Source: Thauera sp.
GTDB taxonomy: Bacteria > Pseudomonadota > Gammaproteobacteria > Burkholderiales > Rhodocyclaceae
Direction of reading: 5' to 3'
Length of the DNA stretch: 34,632 nucleotides
Assembly: GCA_024710965.1 (NCBI GenBank)
Contig: JANJTU010000215.1
Location: forward strand, 1 to 34,632
Position numbers and translations under genes: made by a program. The notes below the pieces were generated by a model. That model had not been told where the DNA came from. It saw nothing but the letters and a program-made list of their open reading frames with translations, and searched no databases. Shown piece by piece: positions 17,076 through 25,432 of this stretch (the first letter of the stretch is position 1; every line of letters starts with the position of its first letter).

Positions 17076-18521
17076 TCAGGCGCCGGCGCGGCCCTGCGCG
17101 CCGGCCAGTTCGCCCAGCGTGTGCAGCGCCTCCACATGGCGCGCGGTGAACGGGTAGCAGCCGGACAGGCGCAGGTGGCGGGTGTGGCGCCCGGAGGGCG
17201 AGTACAGGCTGCCCGGCGTGATGCTGATGCCGCGCGCGAGGGCGGCGTCGAACAGGCGCTGGGTGTCGCAGCCCGGCGGCAGCTCGACCCAGACGAGGAA
17301 GCCGCCGGTCGGTTGCGTGGCACGCGTGCCGGGCGGGAAGGCAGCGCCGATCAGCGCGCGCAGGCGGTCGGTCTGCGCCGCGTAGAGGCGGCGCAGGCGG
17401 CGCAGGTGCTGGCGGTAGCCGCCGCTCTCGAGGAAGACACCGATCGCCTCGCCGAGCAGCGCGGGCTGGGCGACCGAGGCGCAGAACTTGAGCTCCGCGA
17501 GCTCGCGCGCGAAGCGCCCGCCTTCCATCCAGCCCATGCGCAGGCCGGGCGCCAGCGTCTTCGTGTACGAGGCGCAGACGATGACCCAGCCGTCGCGGTC
17601 GAAGGCCTTCACTGCCGGCGGCAGCGGCGTGGCGTACTGCAGTTCGGCGTAGAGCGCGTCCTCGATCAGCGGCACGCGGTACTCGTTCACCAGCGCGGCG
17701 AGGCGCTTCTTCGCCGCCACCGCCATGCTCGTGCCGAGCGGGTTGTGCACGTTGGGCATCGCCACCACCGCCTGCAGGCGTCTTTCTGCCAGCAGCAGCT
17801 CGAGCGCATCGAGGGCGAGGCCGCTGTCGGGATGGGTCGGGATCTCGATCGACTTCAGGCCGAGACGCTCGAGCAGCGGGATCAGGTTGAAATAGGTCGG
17901 CGACTCCAGGCCGACGGTGTCGCCCGGGCGCGTCACCGCGCGCAGCGCGAGCTGTAGCGCCTCCATGCAGCCGTTGGTGAGCAGGATCGCGTCGGGCTGC
18001 AGCGCCAGGCCGAGGTCCTGGGCGTGGCGGCAGATCTCCTGGCGCAGCAGGGTCGGGCCGGGCGGCAGCGAGTAGTCGGTGAGCAGCGCCGGGCGCCGCC
18101 GCGACAGGTCTGCGACGATGCGGCCGAGGCGCTCGCCGGGGTAGAAGTCGCCACCTTTCGGGCAGGCGAGCGAGAGGTCGATGGTGTCGGGCTGCGTCTG
18201 CGCCGCGAGCACGGTGGCGATGCGCGTCAGCACCGCGCCCGCGGCCGGGCGGGCGGTCCGCGTCGGCGGCGTCTCCTGCGCCCACGGCGGCGGCGAGCCG
18301 AGGTGGGCGCGCACGAAGTAGCCCGCCTGCGGCCGCGCCTCGAGCAGGCCGCGGGCCTCGAGCTGGCGGTAGGCGGCGAGCACGGTGTTGATGCTGATGC
18401 CGCGGCTGGCGGCGGCCTCGCGCACCGAGGGCAGGCGGCTGCCCCCGGGCAGGCGGCCATCGCGCATCGCCTCGCGCAGTTCGTCGGCGAGCACCTGGTA
18501 GCGGGGAGCGGTGTCGAGCAT
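17076..18521 (-). CDS. MocR-type GntR/aminotransferase transcriptional regulator
   Basis: This 481-residue protein has an N-terminal GntR winged helix (about residues 8-75: LPSVREAAASRGISINTVLAAYRQLEARGLLE) joined to a fold-type I aminotransferase domain. The PLP lysine is K321 in SYTKTLAPG. N260-P261 (VHNPLG) and D288 (IEDALYAE) are the other cofactor contacts. MocR proteins sense an amino compound or PLP and control a divergent gene. Here that is the LysE exporter, 141 bases away, and probably the ALDH7 gene behind it. TACAG boxes fill the gap. The effector is unknown; lysine or an aminoadipate semialdehyde-like compound is my inference. Confidence 0.9.
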   Translation of the reverse strand: MLDTAPRYQVLADELREAMRDGRLPGGSRLPSVREAAASRGISINTVLAAYRQLEARGLLEARPQAGYFVRAHLGSPPPWAQETPPTRTARPAAGAVLTRIATVLAAQTQPDTIDLSLACPKGGDFYPGERLGRIVADLSRRRPALLTDYSLPPGPTLLRQEICRHAQDLGLALQPDAILLTNGCMEALQLALRAVTRPGDTVGLESPTYFNLIPLLERLGLKSIEIPTHPDSGLALDALELLLAERRLQAVVAMPNVHNPLGTSMAVAAKKRLAALVNEYRVPLIEDALYAELQYATPLPPAVKAFDRDGWVIVCASYTKTLAPGLRMGWMEGGRFARELAELKFCASVAQPALLGEAIGVFLESGGYRQHLRRLRRLYAAQTDRLRALIGAAFPPGTRATQPTGGFLVWVELPPGCDTQRLFDAALARGISITPGSLYSPSGRHTRHLRLSGCYPFTARHVEALHTLGELAGAQGRAGA

Positions 18522-18629
18522 GGGTACAGATTCGTCGCAAGGGGTGGATACAGCGTCGGCGGACGCGAACTGTACCCACTATAGACGCAATTCTCTGGCT
18601 CTGTAACCATCGACGCGGCCGGCATACAG
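18522..18629. promoter_or_regulatory. Operator array of the divergent MocR/LysE promoters
   Basis: Five TACAG/CTGTA boxes occur in 108 bases: GGGTACAG (18522-18529), GGATACAG (18546-18553), CTGTACCC (18570-18577), CTGTAACC (18601-18608) and ATACAG (18624-18629). The first three repeat at 24-base steps and the third is the exact inverse of the first. TATAGT on the - strand (near 18580) could be the regulator's -10 box. Confidence 0.6.
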
Positions 18630-18662
18630 TGGATCACCCCAGACCCCCGACCGGAGCCGGCG

Positions 18663-19265
18663 ATGATCGACCTTCCCTTGCTGACCTACGTGGCCACGAT
18701 GTCCGTGACGCCGGGGCCGAACAACATCATGCTCGCCGCGAGCGGGGTCAATTTCGGCTTTCGCCGCACGCTGCCGCACATGCTCGGCATCAGCGCCGGC
18801 CACGGCGTGCAGGTGGCGCTGGTGGGGGCGGCGCTGGCCTGGGTCATGAGCGGGCTGGAAGTGCTGCACCTGCCGCTCGTCGCCCTCGGTTGCGGCTACC
18901 TGCTGTGGCTCGCGTGGCGCCAGGCGCGCGCCGGGCGGCCGGGGGCGCAGGGGCGGGCGCGCCCGCTCGGCTTCGTCGGCGCGGCGCTGTTCCAATGGGT
19001 GAACCCGAAGGCGTGGATGATGGTGCTCAACGTCGCCATCCTGTTCCTGCCGCGCGAGGCCGGCTGGCAGGCCGCCGCCCGCCTCGCCCTCCTGTGCGCG
19101 GCGGTGAACCTGCCCTGCATCGCGCTGTGGGCGCTCGCCGGCGACCGCCTGCGCCACTGGCTCCACCGCCCGGCCGTGCTCGCCGCCTTCAACTACACGA
19201 TGGCCGCGCTGCTCGCCGCCACCGCGCTGTGGATCGCCGCGGACGAAGCCATGAGCATGGTGTAG
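18663..19265 (+). CDS. LysE/RhtB-family amino acid exporter
   Basis: This 200-residue membrane protein is full length for the family and has about six hydrophobic segments. The diagnostic N-terminal motif is SVTPGPNNIMLAASGVNFGFRRTLPHMLGISAGH. The segment FQWVNPKAWMMVLNV is the second conserved block. LysE proteins export lysine, threonine, homoserine lactone or related compounds by proton exchange. ATG 18663 follows CCGGAG. The MocR regulator is divergent, and an ALDH7 gene follows after 158 bases, so a lysine-type substrate or its breakdown product is plausible. Sequence alone does not fix the substrate. Confidence 0.88.
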   Translation: MIDLPLLTYVATMSVTPGPNNIMLAASGVNFGFRRTLPHMLGISAGHGVQVALVGAALAWVMSGLEVLHLPLVALGCGYLLWLAWRQARAGRPGAQGRARPLGFVGAALFQWVNPKAWMMVLNVAILFLPREAGWQAAARLALLCAAVNLPCIALWALAGDRLRHWLHRPAVLAAFNYTMAALLAATALWIAADEAMSMV

Positions 19266-19423
19266 CACCCGCCGCCCGCCGCCCCTCGCCCCGCGCCGGC
19301 ATCGCCGCGCGCGGCGGAGCGTGTGCTGCCCGGCACCATCGATGTCCCGACCTGTCCGAAGCTGCAGGGGCAGGGGCGGCGCGAATCGGCGGCCGCCCGC
19401 GACACACGCACGGGAGGACGGAC

Positions 19424-20953
19424 ATGGACGCAAGGACACTCTTCGCGCGGCTCGGCATCGATGCCGCGCTGCTGAGCGGCGGCGACCGGGCGGTGCACTC
19501 GCCGATCGACGGCAGCGAGCTGGCGCGCCTCGCCGCCGACACGCCGATGCAGGCGGAAGCGAAGATCGCCCGCGCCGCCGCGGCGTTTGCCGCCTGGCGC
19601 CAGGTGCCGGCGCCGCGCCGGGGCGAGCTCGTGCGCCGCTTCGCCCTGCTGCTGCGCGAGCACAAGGCGACGCTCGGTGCGCTCGTCACCCTCGAGTGCG
19701 GCAAGATCCGCAGCGAGGGCGAAGGCGAGGTGCAGGAGATGATCGACATCTGCGACTTCGCCGTCGGCCTGTCGCGCCAGCTGCACGGCCTCACCATCGC
19801 CTCCGAGCGCCCCGGGCACGCCCTGCGCGAGAGCTGGCATCCGCTCGGGCCGGTCGGGATCATCACTGCGTTCAACTTCCCGGTCGCAGTGTGGGCGTGG
19901 AACGCGGCGCTGGCGCTGGTGTGCGGTGATGCGATCGTGTGGAAGCCGTCGGAGAAGACGCCGCTGTGCGCGCTCGCCTGCCAGCACCTGCTCGAGCAGG
20001 CGGGCGCCGGTCTGGACGAGGTGCCCGCCGGCCTGGCGGCGGTGCTGGTGGGCGGGCGCGAGCTCGGCCTGCTGCTCGCCGACGACCGCCGCCTGCCGCT
20101 GGTCAGCGCCACCGGCAGCTGCGCCATGGGCCGCGCCCTCGGCCCGCGCGTGGCGCAGCGCTTCGGCCGGACCCTCCTCGAGCTCGGCGGCAACAACGCC
20201 GTCATCGTCGCGCCGAGCGCCGAGCTCGAGCTCGCGCTGCGCGCGATCGTGTTCGGCGCCGCCGGCACCGCCGGCCAGCGCTGCACCACCACCCGCCGCC
20301 TGTTCGTGCACCGCGCGCTGCGCGAACCCCTGCTCGCCCGCCTGCGCGCGCTCTACGCCCGCCTGCCGGTGGGCGATCCGCGCCAGCCCGCGACCCTGGT
20401 CGGGCCGCTGATCGACCGCCACGCCTTCGAAGGCATGCAGGCCGCGCTCGCCGCGGCGCGCGCGTGCGGCGCCGCGGTGAGCGGCGGCGAGCGCGAACTG
20501 GCGGACGTCTTCCCGCAGGCCTGGTACGTGCGCCCGGCGCTGGTCGAGGGCGGCACGGCGCTGACCAACTGCGTCGAGGAGACTTTCGCGCCGATCCTGT
20601 ACTGCTTCGACTACGAGGACCTGGACGAGGCGATCGCGCGCCACAACGCCGTGCCGCAGGGCCTGTCCTCGGCGATCTTCACCAACGACCTGCGCGAGGC
20701 CGAGCGCTTCGTCTCCGCCGTCGGCAGCGACTGCGGCATCGCCAACGTCAATGTCGGCACCAGCGGCGCCGAGATCGGTGGCGCCTTCGGCGGCGAGAAG
20801 GACACCGGCGGCGGGCGCGAGGCCGGCTCCGATGCCTGGCGCGCCTACATGCGGCGGTCGACGGCGACGATCAACTATTCCGGCGCGCTGCCGCTGGCGC
20901 AGGGGGTGCGCTTCGAGGTGGACGCCGCGAGCGACGATGAGGCCGGGGGCTGA
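19424..20953 (+). CDS. ALDH7-type aldehyde dehydrogenase (aminoadipate semialdehyde type)
   Basis: This 509-residue enzyme is an NAD(P)-dependent aldehyde dehydrogenase of the antiquitin/AmaB type. Catalytic residues are N151 (FNFPVAVW), E253 (LELGGNNAV) and C287 (GTAGQRCTTTRR), with K174 for cofactor binding (WKPSEKTP). LELGGNNA with GQRCTTTRRLFVH and the late GGAFGGEKDTGGGREAGSDAWRAYMRR are typical of family 7, which oxidises alpha-aminoadipate semialdehyde (piperideine-6-carboxylate) in lysine catabolism. ATG 19424 follows GGGAGGA. It sits behind the LysE exporter on the same strand. The 158-base gap holds no gene that I can see. Confidence 0.88.
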   Translation: MDARTLFARLGIDAALLSGGDRAVHSPIDGSELARLAADTPMQAEAKIARAAAAFAAWRQVPAPRRGELVRRFALLLREHKATLGALVTLECGKIRSEGEGEVQEMIDICDFAVGLSRQLHGLTIASERPGHALRESWHPLGPVGIITAFNFPVAVWAWNAALALVCGDAIVWKPSEKTPLCALACQHLLEQAGAGLDEVPAGLAAVLVGGRELGLLLADDRRLPLVSATGSCAMGRALGPRVAQRFGRTLLELGGNNAVIVAPSAELELALRAIVFGAAGTAGQRCTTTRRLFVHRALREPLLARLRALYARLPVGDPRQPATLVGPLIDRHAFEGMQAALAAARACGAAVSGGERELADVFPQAWYVRPALVEGGTALTNCVEETFAPILYCFDYEDLDEAIARHNAVPQGLSSAIFTNDLREAERFVSAVGSDCGIANVNVGTSGAEIGGAFGGEKDTGGGREAGSDAWRAYMRRSTATINYSGALPLAQGVRFEVDAASDDEAGG

Positions 20954-21023
20954 GCTGGGCGCGGCCGGGCGCGCCGCGACGGTGGCCGACGAGCACGGCG
21001 TGACCGCGCTTGCGCCCGGCGCC

Positions 21024-21773
21024 ATGGCGGTCCGGCGTGCGGCGCGCGTGGGCCCGCCGCCGCCCTGGCGCGGCGCAGGGATGGTGGCGGCGCTTGCCGT
21101 CGCGCTGCTGCTCGCCGCCTGCGCGCCGTCGGCGCGGCTGCCCGGCGCGGACGAGGCCGTGGATGCGCCGCCGGCGGCCTTCCCGCAGGCCGATTACGCC
21201 CAGGCCGCGGCGCGCGGCGAGGCCGTGCTGCGCGTCGAGCCGGCGCAGTCGTTGATCCTCGTCGAAGTGCGGCGCGGCGGCAGCCTCGGCCATCTCGGCC
21301 ACGATCACGTCGTCGCCAGCCACGACGTGCACGGCTACGTGCTGCCGGATGCGGGGCGGGCGGACCTGCACTTCCGCCTCGACCGGCTCGTCGTCGACGA
21401 GCCGGCGCTGCGCGCCGAGGCCGGCATCGAGGGCCAGCCCTCGGCGGCGGCAGTGGCCGGCACGCGCGCCAACATGCTGGAGAAGACGCTGGCTCCGGCG
21501 CGCCATCCGCATGTGCTGATCCGCGCCGAGCGGGCGCCGGACGACGGTGCCGGGCCGCAGCTGGCGCTGGCGCTGACGCTGAACGGCGTCACCCGCAGCC
21601 TGACCGTGCCGGTGCGGCTCGAGAGGCGCGCCGACGGCCTCGAGGTCGCAGGCCGCACGGTGCTGCGCCAGACCGATTTCGGCCTCCAGCCCTTTGCCGT
21701 CCTCGGCGGCGCGCTGCGGGTCGAGGACGCGCTCGCGATCCGCTTCCGCATCCGCGCCGGCGCGATGCGCTGA
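21024..21773 (+). CDS. YceI-like domain lipoprotein
   Basis: From ATG 21024 the product is 249 residues: a positively charged start (MAVRRAARVG), a hydrophobic core and a lipobox LAAC with C33, so it is a lipoprotein. The rest reads as a YceI-type beta-barrel: SLILVEVRRGGSLGHLGHDHVVASHDVHGYV, later LTLNGVTRSLTVPVRL and TDFGLQPFAVLGGALRVED. YceI proteins bind isoprenoid or other hydrophobic ligands in the envelope. The start is uncertain: ATG 20937 in frame would overlap the aldehyde dehydrogenase by 17 bases, and no candidate has a strong ribosome site. Function here is unknown. Confidence 0.72.
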   Translation: MAVRRAARVGPPPPWRGAGMVAALAVALLLAACAPSARLPGADEAVDAPPAAFPQADYAQAAARGEAVLRVEPAQSLILVEVRRGGSLGHLGHDHVVASHDVHGYVLPDAGRADLHFRLDRLVVDEPALRAEAGIEGQPSAAAVAGTRANMLEKTLAPARHPHVLIRAERAPDDGAGPQLALALTLNGVTRSLTVPVRLERRADGLEVAGRTVLRQTDFGLQPFAVLGGALRVEDALAIRFRIRAGAMR

Positions 21774-21928
21774 GCCGCCGGCGCAGCGTGCGTTTCCGTG
21801 CCCCCGGTGTCGGGCGCGCGAACCCGCGCCCCGCGTGCTCCGAGCGTCGTGGCGGGGGTTGTGGAGGGACGGGAGCAGGAGGAGGGGATCGGCCGCGGCC
21901 GAAGCGGGCAGGCGTTGTCGGCCTCGCT

Positions 21929-22720
21929 TCAGTGGCCGTCGTCGCGCTGGCGCCATCCCGGCCGCTCGGCGCGGCCGCGCTCACCGTGCTTCGCCCTGCC
22001 GTCTTCGTCCGTGTGCGCCCGGCGGCGCGGCGGCTCGCGCTGTTCCCTTTGCGGCGCCGGCTCGGCGCGCGCAGGGTGCTGGCCCTGGGTGCGGATCAGG
22101 CCCGGGGGCGGAGCATGCCGGGCATCGCGGCCATCGCCGCGCTCGCGCGGTCGCCGCCAGTCGTCGTCCTGCGCTGCCGCACGCGCCGGCGCTCGCTGGA
22201 CGCGGCCCGGCTCGGTGTGGCTCTGGCGGTGCCGTTCCCAGTCCCGCGCCCGATCGCGGTCGTCTTCCCGCGTGCGCTCGCGGCGGCGCTCACGCGGCTC
22301 ATTGCGCTCATGCTCACGGAGCCAGGTCCGCCGCGCGTCGCGCTCGCGGGCCTCGTCGCGCCACCGGTCGCGCTTGTGCTCGTGGTCATCGTCGCGGTCG
22401 CGAATCCAGGCCGGCCGGCGCTCGCGCTCGAACTGCTTCTGATGCAAATGGGGGCGTCCATGCCGGGCCCCCGGCGGCGCCCAGTAGCCGGGCACCCAGT
22501 GGTGGCGGCGGTCGACCCTGTCCCAGTAGCCGTCGATCCAGATGTAGCCGGCGGCGGGCGCATAGCCGCGATACTCCACGCGCGGCGGAGGCGTGACGAT
22601 GATCGTCTCTTCCTCGTAGTAGCCGTAACCGTAGTCGTCGTGCACCGGAACGGCGACGCAGCCGCCCAGTCCGAGGGCGGCGGCGAGGAGAAAGGGCCAG
22701 GAATGCCGAGACAGCTTCAT
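21929..22720 (-). CDS. YxWxxGYW-motif lipoprotein with Arg-rich tail
   Basis: This 263-residue lipoprotein has a signal peptide with lipobox LGGC (C21). A Tyr-rich segment GYGYYEEET is followed by APAAGYIWIDGYWDRVDRRHHWVPGYWAPPG, the YxWxxGYW repeat of a family of unknown function. From about residue 90 to the end it is an extremely charged sequence of R, D, E and H, probably disordered, with only scattered aromatics. ATG 22720 is chosen because it starts the signal peptide. An upstream in-frame extension would bury it. Codon bias still favours third-position G/C, so the long tail appears to be truly coding. Confidence 0.65.
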   Translation of the reverse strand: MKLSRHSWPFLLAAALGLGGCVAVPVHDDYGYGYYEEETIIVTPPPRVEYRGYAPAAGYIWIDGYWDRVDRRHHWVPGYWAPPGARHGRPHLHQKQFERERRPAWIRDRDDDHEHKRDRWRDEARERDARRTWLREHERNEPRERRRERTREDDRDRARDWERHRQSHTEPGRVQRAPARAAAQDDDWRRPRERGDGRDARHAPPPGLIRTQGQHPARAEPAPQREQREPPRRRAHTDEDGRAKHGERGRAERPGWRQRDDGH

Positions 22721-22799
22721 GATGGGTGCCCCGATGCGCGCGATTGGGGCGTGCGCCGCCCGCGCGAGCGGCGCACGCCGGGCCTGCAGGCGCTGCCGC

Positions 22800-23102
22800 C
22801 TACGGCTTGCCCTTGCCTTTGCCCGGCCCGCCATCCGGCTTCGGCTCGAGGCGCGCTTCGTCGCCCTTGGAGTGGCTGAGGCCGCTTTCGCTCATGCGGT
22901 CTTCGGCACGGTCGAGGCCGGTACTGCGGTTCGCGGTGCCGGGGGCGTTGGTGTTGGCGAGCCCCTTTTCGCTCATGTGCGGGGCCGAGCTGCCGCCCGC
23001 AGGCGCGGCGGCCTTGCCCGCACCGCCTTGCCCGGCGAGGGCGGCGCCGCTGCCGGCAGTGAGGATGAGGGCTGCGACGAGGATGGAAATGGGCTTCTTC
23101 AT
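22800..23102 (-). CDS. Small exported protein with repeated MSExGL motif
   Basis: The product is 100 residues, with a signal peptide likely cut after AGSGAALA. The mature ~77 residues are Gly/Ala/Ser-rich and carry two related motifs, HMSEKGLANTNA and RMSESGLSHSKG, separated by a charged GLDRAEDR segment. The C-terminus is GPGKGKGKP. ATG 23102 follows AAGGAGC at good spacing. The protein is probably periplasmic and unstructured. I do not recognise a function. It lies 79 bases upstream of the YxWxxGYW lipoprotein gene on the same strand, so the two could be one envelope-related operon. Confidence 0.7.
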   Translation of the reverse strand: MKKPISILVAALILTAGSGAALAGQGGAGKAAAPAGGSSAPHMSEKGLANTNAPGTANRSTGLDRAEDRMSESGLSHSKGDEARLEPKPDGGPGKGKGKP

Positions 23103-23243
23103 GCTGCGTGCTCCTTGCGTTGCGGAATCGGGCGACGGAGGCGGCGATCGATGCGTCGCTTCCGCCCTTGAGCACACGATAGGAGAATCCGGCGGCGCAG
23201 GCTGTTTCCGCCGGTAATCAGTTGTAAAGGTGGGTTGCGGCCC

Positions 23244-24089
23244 TTACAGCATCGGCAGCCAGCGCGGCCGCGGCCCGCGCGGGAAGGCGGCGTCGAGGCG
23301 GGCGAGATCCTCCGCGCGCAGCGCCAGCTCGCCCGCGCCGGCGTTGTCGCGCACGTGCGCCGGCGTTGCCGCCTTCGGGATCGCGAGCAGCGCCGGCTCG
23401 CGGGTCAGGAAGGCGAGCGCCACCTGGTGCGGCGTGGCGCCGTGGGCGGCGGCGATCTCCGCGAGCACCCGCCCGCCGACGCTGTCCGGCGCGGGGAAGT
23501 CGCCGTGGCCGAAGGGGCTGTAGGCGACCACGGCGACGCCGTGGCGCCGGCACCAGGGCAGCACGGCGTGCTCGATGGCGCGCTGCTGCAGGTGGTAGAG
23601 CACCTGGTTGCAGGCGATCCGCCCCGGGCCGGCTACCGCGAGCGCCTCGTCGAGGTCGTCGACGTCGAAGTTGCTCACGCCCCAGGACAGGATCTTGCCC
23701 GCCTCGCGCAGCGTCTCCATCGCGGCGAAGGTTTCCGCCAGCGGATGCGCGCCGCGCCAGTGCAGCAGGTAGCAGTCGAGGCGGTCGGTGCGCAGGCGCG
23801 CGAGCGAGCGCTCGCAGGCGGCGATCGTGCCGCGCCGGCTGGCGTTGTCGGGCAGCACCTTGGAGACGAGGAAGACCTCGTCGCGGCGGCCGGCGATCGC
23901 TTCGCCGATCAGCTCCTCGGCCGCGCCCGCACCGTACATCTCGGCGGTGTCGATGTGGTTCAGGCCGAGGTCGAGGCCGGCGCGCAGGGCGGCGATCGCG
24001 CCGCTGCGCCGGCCTTCCTCGAGGTACCAGCTGCCCTGGCCGATGGCGGCGAGCTCGCGCCCGGCGGCGCCGAAGCGGTGCTTCTTCAT
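23244..24089 (-). CDS. Aldo/keto reductase
   Basis: This 281-residue protein is a (beta/alpha)8 NADPH-dependent oxidoreductase. The catalytic tetrad is D47, Y52, K77 and H110 (HIDTAEMYGAG, LVSKVLP, DCYLLHW). GVSNFDVDDL and VVAYSPFGHGDF are further family motifs, and IPKAATPAHVRDNAGA near the C-terminus contacts NADPH. Length is normal for the bacterial AKR5-like group. ATG 24089 follows AGGAGGA. It is divergent from the FIST gene with a 194-base gap. Substrates of this family are small aldehydes and ketones; none can be assigned. Confidence 0.9.
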   Translation of the reverse strand: MKKHRFGAAGRELAAIGQGSWYLEEGRRSGAIAALRAGLDLGLNHIDTAEMYGAGAAEELIGEAIAGRRDEVFLVSKVLPDNASRRGTIAACERSLARLRTDRLDCYLLHWRGAHPLAETFAAMETLREAGKILSWGVSNFDVDDLDEALAVAGPGRIACNQVLYHLQQRAIEHAVLPWCRRHGVAVVAYSPFGHGDFPAPDSVGGRVLAEIAAAHGATPHQVALAFLTREPALLAIPKAATPAHVRDNAGAGELALRAEDLARLDAAFPRGPRPRWLPML

Positions 24090-24283
24090 CTGCAGTCCTC
24101 CTGTCGCAAGGCGGCGATCGTAGCGCGATCGGGCGCGGCGGCGGCGGCGGCCCGGACCGCCCGGTCGACCTCGCCGGCATCCGCCGACTGTGACACACCC
24201 GCCGCGCAGCCGGGGGTGATAATCTGCTGCGGCCGCAGCGACAGGAGACCGGAATTGGGATTTTCAGCGACAAGGAGGTGGGC

Positions 24284-25432
24284 ATGAGCGCCATCCGCCG
24301 GGCGCACACGAGCGCCACCGACGCGCGCGCGGCCGCGCGCGCGTTCCACGCCGCGGTGATGCAGCCCGACACGGAGCTGGTGCTGTTCTTCTGCTCCAGC
24401 GCCTACGAGCTCGAGGCGCTCGCCGACGAGCTCAACCGCCTGTTCGGCGACGTGCCGGTGGTCGGCTGCACCACCGCCGGCGAGATCGGGCCGCAGGGTT
24501 ATCGCGACCACAGCCTTTCCGGGGCGAGCTTCCCCGCCGGCAGCTGCATGGCGGTGAGCGGGCGCCTTGCCGAGCTGCAGCAGTTCTCCATCGGCCACGG
24601 CCAGGCTTTCGCCCAGTCCATGCTGCAGCGCCTTGAGGCGCGCGTGGTCGGCGCCGACGGCGGCAACAGCTTCGGCTTCCTGCTCATCGACGGCCTCTCG
24701 GTGCGTGAGGAGCCGGTGGCGAGGGCGCTGCAGGCGGCGCTCGGCGACATCGCCCTGTGCGGCGGCTCGGCCGGCGACGACCTCCGCTTCGAGCGCACCT
24801 GGGTGTTCCACGACGGCGCCTTCCATCGCGACAGCGCAGTGCTGGTGCTGATGTCGACGAGCCTGCCGTTCCGCCTCTTCAAGACCCAGCATTTCACCTC
24901 GCTCGACGAGCGCCTGGTGGTCACCGAGGCTGACGCCGAGCGCCGCATCGTGCGCGAGATCAACGGCCTGCCGGCGGCCGAGGAATATGCCCGCCTGGTC
25001 GGTGTGGACCCGGCCGAGCTCGATCCGGTGCACTTCGCCGCCGCGCCGGTCGTCGTCCTGATCGACGGCACCGATTACGTGCGCTCGATCCAGCAGGCGG
25101 CGCCCGACGGCAGCCTGACCTTCTTCTGCGCGATCGACGAGGGGCTGGTGCTGCGCGTCGCGCAGGGCGTCGACCTGGTGGCGAATCTCGAAGCGACGAT
25201 GGCGCAGCTGCAGGCCGAGCTCGGCCCACCGCAAGTCGTGCTCGCCTGCGACTGCATCCTGCGCAACCTCGAGATCACGCAGAAGGGCTGGAAGCCGGCG
25301 GTCGAGGCCGTACTCGGGCGGCACAACGTCGTCGGTTTCAGCACCTACGGCGAGCAGTACCGCGGCGTGCACGTGAACCAGACGCTGACCGGCATCGCGA
25401 TCGGCGGCGCGGTCGACGAAGCGCATGGCTGA
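24284..25432 (+). CDS. FIST-domain sensor protein
   Basis: This 382-residue protein has a FIST N domain (LVLFFCSSAYELEALADELNRLFGDVPVVGCTTAGEIGPQGY) and FIST C region (about residues 220-360, including PDGSLTFFCAIDEGLVLRVAQG, VLACDCILR and NVVGFSTYGEQYRGVHVNQTLTG). FIST domains are proposed ligand-binding sensors, perhaps for amino acids, and occur beside signalling proteins. ATG 24284 is preferred over GTG 24278 because the GTG is part of the strong AAGGAGGTG ribosome site. Its stop lies inside the next gene, a histidine kinase, with 8 bases of overlap, so the two probably act together. Confidence 0.88.
   Translation: MSAIRRAHTSATDARAAARAFHAAVMQPDTELVLFFCSSAYELEALADELNRLFGDVPVVGCTTAGEIGPQGYRDHSLSGASFPAGSCMAVSGRLAELQQFSIGHGQAFAQSMLQRLEARVVGADGGNSFGFLLIDGLSVREEPVARALQAALGDIALCGGSAGDDLRFERTWVFHDGAFHRDSAVLVLMSTSLPFRLFKTQHFTSLDERLVVTEADAERRIVREINGLPAAEEYARLVGVDPAELDPVHFAAAPVVVLIDGTDYVRSIQQAAPDGSLTFFCAIDEGLVLRVAQGVDLVANLEATMAQLQAELGPPQVVLACDCILRNLEITQKGWKPAVEAVLGRHNVVGFSTYGEQYRGVHVNQTLTGIAIGGAVDEAHG

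Noticed and set aside
16742-17323. ORFs overlapping the riboswitch
   Set aside because: The cobalamin-riboswitch core, P1 stem and terminator explain this stretch. The ORF translations show no conserved domain.
23189-23214. Inverted repeat CCGGCGG-N12-CCGCCGG between the small exported gene and the aldo/keto reductase
   Set aside because: It has no U-run in either direction and the arms are only seven bases in 70 percent GC DNA, so it may be chance.
24189-24223. Possible promoter before the FIST gene (GTGACA and GATAAT)
   Set aside because: The two hexamers are 22 bases apart, too far for a sigma-70 promoter. Only the -10-like element is suggestive.
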